Shown: positions 1 through 5,142 of the stretch, piece by piece | Position numbering within the stretch: the stretch's first letter is position 1 | Layout: the number at the start of each line of letters is the position of its first letter | Assembly (NCBI GenBank): GCA_029945495.1 | Contig: JAQSCR010000048.1 | Location: 1 to 5,142 of the forward strand | DNA length: 5,142 nt | From: Pseudolabrys sp. | GTDB lineage: Bacteria; Pseudomonadota; Alphaproteobacteria; Rhizobiales; Xanthobacteraceae | Direction: 5' to 3' | Position numbers and translations under genes: made by a program | The notes under the pieces: model-generated | Told to the model about the DNA's origin: nothing | The model's database searches: none | What the model saw: only the letters and a program-made list of their open reading frames with translations

Positions 1-162
1 GACAGCTATTTCCCGCCGGTCGACAGCGCCTATGAGGCGAGCAAGATTCCGGGCGCCGTGTGCCGGCCGATCCCGTCGACATGGGGCCATATGTGCCTGT
101 GGAATCCTGACGACCGGGCATTTATCGACGCCGCGATCAACGAGGCTTTGGACGCGGCCTAA
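1..162 (+). CDS. alpha/beta hydrolase, homoserine O-acetyltransferase (MetX)-like, C-terminal fragment
   Basis: Frame 1 is open from the window edge to a TAA at 160-162, giving the last 53 residues of a protein that begins outside the window. The fragment opens with DSYFPP and later carries IPSTWGHM, then a short helical tail. This is the layout of the C-terminus of MetX-like alpha/beta hydrolases, where an Asp before a Y/L-F-P-P segment and a His in a W-G-H motif complete the Ser-Asp-His triad. Here those would be Asp1 (bases 1-3) and His30 (bases 88-90). The nucleophile Ser lies upstream and cannot be checked. True MetX enzymes acetylate homoserine, but many relatives annotated this way are simple hydrolases, so I give no gene symbol. 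The gene converges on the Rieske oxygenase gene, with a hairpin between them. Confidence 0.75.
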   Translation, partial: DSYFPPVDSAYEASKIPGAVCRPIPSTWGHMCLWNPDDRAFIDAAINEALDAA

Positions 163-166
163 AGCA

Positions 167-196
167 AATTCGGCCCGGTTTGCACCGGGCCGAATT
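167..196. terminator. hairpin between convergent genes, probable bidirectional terminator
   Basis: Bases 167-179 (AATTCGGCCCGGT) are perfectly complementary to 184-196, giving a 13-bp stem with a 4-base loop (TTGC). It lies 4 bases after the stop of the hydrolase fragment and 8 bases after the stop of the leftward oxygenase gene. The stem is very stable, but the T-tract is poor on the plus strand. On the minus strand the stem is followed by a moderately T-rich stretch. The position between two convergent stop codons makes a shared terminator the natural reading. Confidence 0.75.
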
Positions 197-204
197 GCAA
201 ACGC

Positions 205-1356
205 CTAGAGCGAACGGGCCGCCTCCGGCATGCGGTCCATGACCCACTGATCGAAAGTGTGAACGAGGTCGTCGCGCCAGGACAGCGGACCCGGCTGAAA
301 CAGCCGCGAATGCAGCGCGGTCTGCAGCTTTTCCAGCACGCCGACATCCTCCAGCGCGACGCTCTCCCAGCGCTTGTAGTACGGCGCGGCGTCGGCCTCG
401 AAGTTCGATTGTTCGACCGTTTTGCGCGGGAAGCAGCCACCAATCGACAGCACAGTCCGGTCGGCCGCAACCGGCCGCACCGTCAGCCACCACATGCAGT
501 CCTGCGCACAGCAGAACTGCGTCGTCGGATGCAGGAACATGAAGAACGTGCCCTGCTGCGCCTGGTCCGACAGGCCGTCGATTGGCTGGAATGGCGGCTT
601 GGCGCTGTTCATGACCGCGATGCTGCTCTTGGACAGCACCTGCATGCCCATCCACTCGCCGATACCGGAGAAACTCACCGACTTCTGGGCACCGACGGTA
701 GCCGCATGCACAGTGCCGGTGTGGTAGGATTCCATCGCGTTTTCAACGAGAAGCTTCCAGTTGCACCTGGCCTCGATATCCTTGCGCCAGGTGACGACCA
801 TGTCGTCCATGTTGTGCGAGGCCAGCAGATCGGCGAGATCACCGATATCCTCTTTCACCGGTGGCGCGTCGTTGCTGTAGTTGATGAAAACAAATCCCGC
901 CCAGGTCTCCAGGCGGATCGGCAGCAGCCCGTATTCGGCTTTGTCGAAGCCTTCGGTCTCGTCCATCGACGGCGCCGCCAGCACCGCGCCATTCAGCCGG
1001 TAGCTCCAGGCGTGATAGGGGCAAAGGATCTTGCGCGCAGTGCCGCAGCCTTCAAGCAGCAAGGCGCCGCGATGACGGCAGAAATTCGCGAACGCCCGCA
1101 ACGTGCCGGCTTCGTCACGCACCACCAGAACGGGACCTCCGACAGTATCGACCGACCGATACTGACCGGGATTGGCCCATTCATCGACACGCCCGACGAT
1201 GATCCAGCCGCGCGCGTGGATGTTCTCGACCTCGGCCTTGAAGAACGCTTCGGACGTGTAGCAATTGGCGGGAAGGCTGCGCGCCTCCGACAGAGCCGGG
1301 CCCTTCCAGATGTAGCGTGAAGGTTCAAAAGCCGATGGTTTGGTCGGTGCGGTCAT
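205..1356 (-). CDS. Rieske non-heme iron oxygenase, alpha (catalytic) subunit
   Basis: A 383-residue protein with the two domains of a ring-hydroxylating or demethylating oxygenase alpha subunit. The N-terminal Rieske domain has the Cys-X-His / Cys-X2-His cluster motif: C93 and H95 (CRHRG), then C112 and H115 (CPYHAW). The C-terminal catalytic domain has NWKLLVENAMESYHTGTVH at 199-217, giving iron ligands H212 and H217, with D337 (in LEDVG) as the likely carboxylate ligand. The residue just before the first ligand His that would bridge the two metal centres is Glu209, as in carnitine/choline-type oxygenases, where many dioxygenases have Asp. The length suits the family. The ATG at 1354-1356 is chosen because GGAGAG sits 6 bases upstream; the reading frame continues to 1530, but the extra N-terminus is not family-like. 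The reaction needs electrons from a ferredoxin/reductase, and none is in the window. The substrate is unknown; aromatic acid, quaternary amine or N-methyl compound are all possible. Confidence 0.93.
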   Translation of the reverse strand: MTAPTKPSAFEPSRYIWKGPALSEARSLPANCYTSEAFFKAEVENIHARGWIIVGRVDEWANPGQYRSVDTVGGPVLVVRDEAGTLRAFANFCRHRGALLLEGCGTARKILCPYHAWSYRLNGAVLAAPSMDETEGFDKAEYGLLPIRLETWAGFVFINYSNDAPPVKEDIGDLADLLASHNMDDMVVTWRKDIEARCNWKLLVENAMESYHTGTVHAATVGAQKSVSFSGIGEWMGMQVLSKSSIAVMNSAKPPFQPIDGLSDQAQQGTFFMFLHPTTQFCCAQDCMWWLTVRPVAADRTVLSIGGCFPRKTVEQSNFEADAAPYYKRWESVALEDVGVLEKLQTALHSRLFQPGPLSWRDDLVHTFDQWVMDRMPEAARSL

Positions 1357-1362
1357 TTGCGA

Positions 1363-1368
1363 CTCTCC
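1363..1368 (-). promoter_or_regulatory. ribosome binding site of the Rieske oxygenase gene
   Basis: Read on the minus strand this is GGAGAG, 6 bases before the ATG at 1356-1354. It decides the start: the reading frame could extend about 58 codons further upstream across the divergent intergenic region, but that extension has no comparable site and does not resemble the family. Confidence 0.7.
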
Positions 1369-1504
1369 GGGCTGGCACAGGTTTTCACTGGTCCAACTCG
1401 CAAGATTCGCGCCACCGCCGCGCGTAACCGACGCCGCGGCGGAGTTGGCCCGACATGTGCTTTGGGAAAGCGATGGCGGCGCGAGCGGCCAAGTAAATGG
1501 AACC

Positions 1505-1510
1505 AGGCGG
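1505..1510 (+). promoter_or_regulatory. ribosome binding site of the PuuE-like gene
   Basis: AGGCGG lies 6 bases before the ATG at 1517. This favours that start over the in-frame ATG at 1529, which has no purine-rich site at a suitable distance, and over far-upstream starts that would overlap the oxygenase gene. Confidence 0.5.
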
Positions 1511-1516
1511 CCAGAG

Positions 1517-2443
1517 ATGACGACAAACATGATCAGTCCGGCGCGCGATTTTCGCGGCTACGGCCAGAACCCGCCACACGCGCAATGGCCGGGTGAGGCG
1601 CGCATTGCGATCAATATCAACCTGAATTTCGAGGCCGGCGGCGAGCGCTCCGTGATGGACGGCGACGGTACGTCGGAAAGCATGCTGACCGATACCGGAT
1701 TTCCCGGTTACCCCGGCAAGCGCAGCCCCATCGTCGAATCCGCCTTTGAGTACGGCACCCGCGCCGGCGTCTGGCGGATCTTGAGGATTCTCAAGAAGTT
1801 CGACGTCAAATGCAGCGTGCTGGGCGTGGTTAAATCATTGGAGCGAAATCCGGATGCCGTGGCCGCATTTATCCAGGACGGCCACGAGATCATGAGCCAC
1901 GGTTACCGCTGGCTCGACTATCAATCTGTCGATGAGCCGACCGAGCGCGAACATATCCGGCTCGCGGTCGAGAGCATCAAGGCCATGACCGGCAAGGCGC
2001 CGGTTGGCTGGTTTGCGGGGCGGCCGAGCGAGAATACCCGGCGGCTGCTCGCCGAGCATGGCGGATTTCTCTACGACCGCGACTCGCTCAACGACGAGTT
2101 GCCCTATTGGACCGAGGCGGCAGGGGCGCCGTATCTGGTCATCCCCTATTCCTACGAAACGAACGACAATCGTTACGATCACAATGGCTTCGGCACCGCC
2201 GAGGATTTCGCCCGCTACATGATCGACTGTTTCGATATGCTCTACGAGGAAGGCCTCGACCGGCCGAAAATCATGAGCATCGGGCTGCATGACCGGCTGG
2301 TCGGCAGGCCGTCGCGCGCCGTCGGCCTCGTCAAGTTTCTCGAGCATGTGCGCCAGCACGACCGGGTCTGGTTCTGCACCGGAGAGGACATCGCCGAACA
2401 CTGGCGTAAGACGCATCCCTATCCGGGCACCGGCAAGCTTTGA
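1517..2443 (+). CDS. PuuE-like allantoinase / polysaccharide-deacetylase-fold cyclic amide hydrolase
   Basis: A 308-residue cytoplasmic protein (no signal peptide) with the hallmarks of the PuuE branch of the polysaccharide deacetylase (NodB/CE4) fold: RDFRGYG at 10-16, the strand INLNFEAGGE at 34-43, ESAFEYGTRAGVWR at 74-87, SHGYRWLDY at 127-135, GWFAGRPSENTR at 164-175, DELPYW at 193-198, GLHDRLVGRP at 256-265 and DIAEHW at 291-296. The length matches PuuE allantoinases. The classic deacetylase metal motifs (Asp-Asp pair; His-X3-His) are not kept: E39 replaces the Asp-Asp region, and only H128 remains in motif 2, as is usual in this branch. PuuE opens the ring of allantoin to allantoate. 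Relatives act on other cyclic ureides or imides, or remain unassigned. No other purine-degradation gene is in view, so allantoin is only one candidate. It appears to be the first gene of a rightward operon, and its stop overlaps a possible TTG start of the next gene. Confidence 0.85.
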   Translation: MTTNMISPARDFRGYGQNPPHAQWPGEARIAININLNFEAGGERSVMDGDGTSESMLTDTGFPGYPGKRSPIVESAFEYGTRAGVWRILRILKKFDVKCSVLGVVKSLERNPDAVAAFIQDGHEIMSHGYRWLDYQSVDEPTEREHIRLAVESIKAMTGKAPVGWFAGRPSENTRRLLAEHGGFLYDRDSLNDELPYWTEAAGAPYLVIPYSYETNDNRYDHNGFGTAEDFARYMIDCFDMLYEEGLDRPKIMSIGLHDRLVGRPSRAVGLVKFLEHVRQHDRVWFCTGEDIAEHWRKTHPYPGTGKL

Positions 2444-2448
2444 AAAGC

Positions 2449-3372
2449 ATGGCCGTGAACAGCATTCTTGTCACCGGCGCAGCCGGGCTGGTCGGCGGTG
2501 CCGTCGTCCGTCGTTTAGCCTCCGATGGGCATGCAGTGGTCGCGACCGATGCGCGGAAAGCAGACCAGCCCGACGGCGTGCGGTTCGAAACCATCGACCT
2601 GTCGGATCGCCCGGCCTTGGCGGCGCTTCATCAACAGCACGCGGTCCACACCGTCATCCACTGCGGCGCGATTTCCGGCCCGATGGTCGCCGCGGACGAC
2701 CCTCACCGCGTGTTGGCTACCAATGTCGGCGGCACGCTGAACCTCGCCGAAGCCGCGCGGAAGGCCGGCGTCAGACGTTTTGTCGCGCTGTCGTCTGTGT
2801 CCGTGTACGGCGACCAAACGTCATTGGATCCGGTGACCGAAGCGGCGCCGCTGAACGCCATTGACGTCTACGGCGCCAGCAAGATCGCAATGGAAGCGGT
2901 GCTGCGCGCCTATCGATACGATCTCGGTCTGCCTGCTTTCGTGCTGCGCCTCGCGTCGGTTTACGGGCCCGGCCGGCAGACCGACTGTTTCATTCGCGAT
3001 CTTATCCGCAACGCGGCGGACGGATCGGAAATGAGCCTGTCGCCGGAGGAAGGGTTCCGCCGGCAGTTCGTGCACATTGATGACGTTGTCCACGCGATAG
3101 TCCGGGCCGCTGCAACCGGAACGGTAGCCGATTTCGCTTACAACATCGGCGGCGGCGAATGGCTCACCGAACGCGAAGTTGCCGCATTGGCTGCGCTCTC
3201 CCTTCCGCACCTTCGAATTTCCGCCGTTCCGGCGCCGGCCCGCAGCATCGATGGATATATTGGAGTGCTGGACTACAGCCGGGCGACGGCCGCCTTCGGT
3301 TACAGGCCCACCATTGATATTCGTCACGGCATCGCGTCATACGCCGACTATCTCGCCGCGAAAGTCCACTAG
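2449..3372 (+). CDS. extended SDR, NAD(P)-dependent epimerase/dehydratase family
   Basis: A 307-residue protein with a Rossmann fold at the N-terminus. The dinucleotide motif TGAAGLVG (residues 9-16) is GxxGxxG, and D34 at the end of the second strand favours NAD over NADP. HCGAISGP at 71-78 is the usual NAD-contact strand. The catalytic set is S116 (in SSVSVYG), Y141 and K145 (YGASK). RLASVYGPGRQ at 167-177 and RRQFVHIDDVV at 204-214 are standard for the extended family. Members oxidise, epimerise or dehydrate nucleotide sugars, uronates or related polyols; the substrate is not evident. The start is taken as ATG 2449, 5 bases after the previous stop. A TTG at 2440 overlapping the TGA (TTGA) would add three residues. 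The ribosome binding site is poor in both cases, suggesting translation coupled to the PuuE-like gene and a shared transcript. Confidence 0.9.
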   Translation: MAVNSILVTGAAGLVGGAVVRRLASDGHAVVATDARKADQPDGVRFETIDLSDRPALAALHQQHAVHTVIHCGAISGPMVAADDPHRVLATNVGGTLNLAEAARKAGVRRFVALSSVSVYGDQTSLDPVTEAAPLNAIDVYGASKIAMEAVLRAYRYDLGLPAFVLRLASVYGPGRQTDCFIRDLIRNAADGSEMSLSPEEGFRRQFVHIDDVVHAIVRAAATGTVADFAYNIGGGEWLTEREVAALAALSLPHLRISAVPAPARSIDGYIGVLDYSRATAAFGYRPTIDIRHGIASYADYLAAKVH

Positions 3373-3445
3373 CACGGAAGTGGCAAGGTTTTTGCTTTGT
3401 GTAGGGCTGCGCACAGCATCGGTCTGGGCACAGTCAAAGATCGGC

Positions 3446-3452
3446 AAAGGGG
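3446..3452 (+). promoter_or_regulatory. ribosome binding site of the solute-binding protein gene
   Basis: AAAGGGG is 7 bases before the ATG at 3460. It fixes the start there, directly ahead of a good signal peptide. The same frame is open back to an ATG at 3397, which would place 21 non-hydrophobic residues before the signal sequence. The 87 bases between the previous stop and this ATG hold no clear promoter or terminator. Confidence 0.7.
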
Positions 3453-3459
3453 TATCGTC

Positions 3460-4332
3460 ATGTCTCGTTTGAAGGGTTCTCTCGCGGCACTGAGTTCATT
3501 TGGACTCGTGGCCGCTCTCATTCTCCATGCGACGCCGGCATCGGCCGAGGCCAAGTGCGAGCCTGAGAAAGTGGCGACAAAATATCCAAGCATCGCGGGC
3601 AAGACACTCAAGATCGGCCAGGATGGCGAGAGCCCGCCATACAGCTTCCGCGATCCGAAGGATTTCAAGCAACTGCTGGGTCTCGACGCCGACCTCGCCC
3701 GCGAAACCTTCGCCTGCGCCGGCGTGAAGATCGAGTTCGTCACCGGCGGCTGGTCGGGCCTGTTGCCGGCCGTGATCGCTGGTCAGACCGACATGATGTG
3801 GGACACGCTCTATTATACGCCGAAGCGCGCCGAACAGGCCGATTTTGTTACCTATCTGACGGCCGCGACCGGCGCCCTCGTCGCCAAGGGCAACCCGAAG
3901 TCGATCAAGTCGCTCGACGACATCTGCGGCAAGCGCGCGACGGTCGGCCTCGGCACCGTTGAAGAAGTCACATTCCGCGATCTCAGCAAGAAGTGCGTCG
4001 CCGACGGCAAGAAGGAAATCTCGCTCGTGACCTACCCCGATATGCCGGGCGGCACGCGCCTCATCGCGAACGATCGCGCCGACGTTATGACGACCGATCT
4101 CGGCATGGTGAACTCGTTCATCAAGGGCAATCCGGAGGCCTTCGAACGAGGCTTCATGATCATCAGCGATTACAAGATCGCGGTCGGCTACACCAAGGGT
4201 AACAAGGATCTCGGCCAGGCCATTCTCGACGGCCTGACGGTTCTGAAAGGGAACGGAAAGATGAAGGCGATCTTCGAAAAATACGGGGTCGACTATTCAC
4301 TCGCCAGAACTAACGAGATTCTGACCAAGTAG
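3460..4332 (+). CDS. periplasmic amino-acid-type ABC transporter solute-binding protein (family 3)
   Basis: A 290-residue precursor. Residues 1-29 are a Sec signal peptide: a basic start (MSRLK), a hydrophobic core, and a cleavage site after TPASA, before EAK. There is no lipobox Cys at the cleavage site, so the product should be soluble in the periplasm. The mature part follows the SBP_bac_3 pattern: KTLKIGQDGESPPYSF at 48-63, a GLDADLA segment at 74-80, GGWSGLLPAVIAGQTDMM at 96-113, TPKR at 120-123, and a second lobe with RADVMTTDLGM at 206-216. By analogy with HisJ, R123 and D213 are where the alpha-carboxylate and alpha-amino groups of an amino acid are held, so an amino-acid-like ligand is plausible; this is inference. 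Four mature cysteines (C33, C86, C156, C179) could form disulfides. It delivers substrate to the permease encoded just downstream. Confidence 0.93.
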   Translation: MSRLKGSLAALSSFGLVAALILHATPASAEAKCEPEKVATKYPSIAGKTLKIGQDGESPPYSFRDPKDFKQLLGLDADLARETFACAGVKIEFVTGGWSGLLPAVIAGQTDMMWDTLYYTPKRAEQADFVTYLTAATGALVAKGNPKSIKSLDDICGKRATVGLGTVEEVTFRDLSKKCVADGKKEISLVTYPDMPGGTRLIANDRADVMTTDLGMVNSFIKGNPEAFERGFMIISDYKIAVGYTKGNKDLGQAILDGLTVLKGNGKMKAIFEKYGVDYSLARTNEILTK

Positions 4333-4340
4333 CCCCCCCC
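4333..4340 (+). repeat. run of eight C between binding-protein and permease genes
   Basis: Eight consecutive C directly follow the TAG of the binding-protein gene and precede the signal-like leader of the permease frame. Such runs can vary in length or be miscounted. All three frames upstream of it hit a stop shortly before, so adding or removing a C would not by itself supply an ATG. Confidence 0.8.
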
Positions 4341-4364
4341 GCGACGGCGGCCGGGCTCATCCTC

Positions 4365-5142
4365 GTGGCGTCAGCGCTCCCGGCGCTCGCCGCCGATGAC
4401 GCCCCCTTGAATCCATGGCGGGAATTTCTCTCGTATATTGTCGAGCCCTTCCTTCTGGAAGGCGCCCTGCTCGCCCTGCAGATTTCCGCACTCGCCATGA
4501 TCGGCGGGATAACACTCGGGCTTGGCCTGGCGTTGATGCGCATGTCTCGTCATGCAGCCATCCGCGGCACCGCGTGGTTCTACATCTGGTTCGTGCGCGG
4601 CACGCCACAGCTTCTGCAGCTCGTGTTCCTTTATGACGCCTTGCCGCCGCTCGGCATCAAGCTCGATACATTCACGACCGCGGTGATCGGCTTTGCCTTG
4701 AATGAGGCGGCGTTCAGCGCTGAAATCATTCGCGGCGGCATCATGTCGGTGAACCGCAATCAGGGCATCGCCGCCACTTCGCTCGGCATGGGGCCGTTTC
4801 TCACGTTGCGCCGCATCATTCTGCCGCAGGCGATGCGCGCCATCCTGCCTGGCATGTCGAACGACGTCATCGGCATGATCAAGGGCACGTCGATCGCATC
4901 GGTGATCTTCGTCAACGAGCTGACATTCCGCAGTCAGCAGATCGTCGGCCAGAACTTCAAGTTCTTCACCGTGTTCGCGGCCGCGGGCATCATCTATCTG
5001 ATCATGACCAGCGCGGTGGCGGCATGCCAGGCGCTGCTCGAGCGCCGCTTCAACATCGAGATCGACCGCGAGGCCGGACGCGGCTCCGGCTTCGGCAAGA
5101 TGTTCAAGCTGCCGCTCGCAGGCTTCGGACCCAAGCCGGAAG
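4365..5142 (+). CDS. amino acid ABC transporter permease (HisM/GlnP type), 3' end outside window, start uncertain
   Basis: Frame 3 is open from 4314 to the window end. From residue 28 of the GTG-start version it reads as a polar amino acid permease: PFLLEGALLALQISALAMIG (first membrane span), FVRGTPQLLQLVFLY at 76-90, LNEAAFSAEIIRGG at 112-125, the cytoplasmic loop QGIAATSLGM at 133-142 followed by LRRIILPQA at 148-156, MIKGTSIASVIFVNEL at 171-186, and a last span at about 202-224. It would form the membrane channel that accepts cargo from the upstream binding protein. The start is unclear: there is no in-frame ATG before 4497, which is inside the first span. GTG 4365 is 32 bases after the previous stop; TTG 4407 gives a more usual N-terminus (LNPWREF). 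The Glu of the EAA loop, which contacts the ATPase, is replaced by Ile136. About 30 residues of tail follow the last span, with no stop reached. Confidence 0.88.
   Translation, partial: MASALPALAADDAPLNPWREFLSYIVEPFLLEGALLALQISALAMIGGITLGLGLALMRMSRHAAIRGTAWFYIWFVRGTPQLLQLVFLYDALPPLGIKLDTFTTAVIGFALNEAAFSAEIIRGGIMSVNRNQGIAATSLGMGPFLTLRRIILPQAMRAILPGMSNDVIGMIKGTSIASVIFVNELTFRSQQIVGQNFKFFTVFAAAGIIYLIMTSAVAACQALLERRFNIEIDREAGRGSGFGKMFKLPLAGFGPKPE

Larger units (their letters stand above)
1357..1516. promoter_or_regulatory. divergent intergenic control region
   Basis: These 160 bases separate the start codons of the leftward oxygenase gene and the rightward PuuE-like gene, so both promoters should lie here. 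I cannot assign a convincing -35/-10 pair in either direction. Two inverted repeats are visible: a perfect 8-bp pair at 1415-1422 and 1435-1442 (CCGCCGCG / CGCGGCGG), and a wider pair at 1390-1399 and 1442-1451 (9 of 10 positions, core CCAACTC / GAGTTGG). Either could be an operator for a shared regulator, but repeats this size occur by chance in a GC-rich stretch of this length. No regulator gene is in the window. Confidence 0.5.

Noticed and set aside
259..1320. Long plus-strand reading frame (353 codons) antisense to the Rieske oxygenase gene
   Set aside because: It is rich in Arg, Gln and His with no recognisable domain, lies entirely opposite a gene with complete catalytic motifs, and is the usual shadow of a high-GC coding strand.
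1373..1388. Sigma-54 promoter candidate starting TGGCAC
   Set aside because: The -24 half matches, but the -12 position reads TTCAC and lacks the needed GC.
1340..1516. N-terminal extension of the PuuE-like frame back to the ATG at 1340
   Set aside because: It would overlap the start of the divergent oxygenase gene and remove the control region. The extra residues are not PuuE-like, and ATG 1517 gives the family's normal length.
3383..3397. Small hairpin GCAA...TTGC after the SDR gene as a terminator, and TTGCTT as a -35 box
   Set aside because: The stem is only 4 bp and no matching -10 box lies at the right distance; neither is supportable.
4415..4636. Plus-strand frame of 73 codons starting at ATG 4415
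   Set aside because: It is in a different frame from the permease, whose conserved segments cover the same bases; the protein is Arg-rich and featureless.
1..5142. CRISPR arrays, tRNA or rRNA genes, insertion sequences, attachment sites
   Set aside because: No direct repeat arrays, RNA gene signatures, transposase motifs or terminal inverted repeats were seen.

Overview
The window is GC-rich and tightly packed, with GC-ending codons. Its gene types (an amino-acid-type ABC importer, a Rieske oxygenase, a PuuE-like hydrolase) suggest the chromosome of an alphaproteobacterium, most likely of the order Hyphomicrobiales (Bradyrhizobium / Xanthobacter-like). This placement rests on style and gene content; there is no phylogenetic marker in the window.

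Layout, left to right. (1) 1-162 (+) is the last 53 codons of an alpha/beta hydrolase of the homoserine O-acetyltransferase (MetX)-like family. (2) 167-196 is a perfect 13-bp inverted repeat between two convergent genes, probably a shared terminator. (3) 205-1356 (-) encodes a 383-residue Rieske [2Fe-2S] / mononuclear iron oxygenase alpha subunit. (4) 1357-1516 is a 160-bp divergent control region. (5) Rightward from there lie a 308-residue PuuE-like member of the polysaccharide-deacetylase fold (1517-2443), an extended SDR / NAD-dependent epimerase-dehydratase (2449-3372, coupled to the previous gene), a secreted family-3 solute-binding protein (3460-4332), and an amino-acid-type ABC permease that runs off the right edge (from about 4365).

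Taken together the region looks like a small catabolic and uptake locus. An importer of an amino-acid-like compound sits beside a hydrolase of the kind that opens cyclic ureides or imides, an NAD-dependent dehydrogenase/epimerase, and, divergently, an oxygenase whose relatives hydroxylate rings or demethylate quaternary amines. The actual substrate cannot be read from the sequence. The oxygenase has no ferredoxin or reductase partner in view, and no ATPase subunit of the importer is in view. The least ordinary spot is the start of the permease gene: it has no ATG, follows a run of eight C, and begins with a signal-peptide-like stretch.
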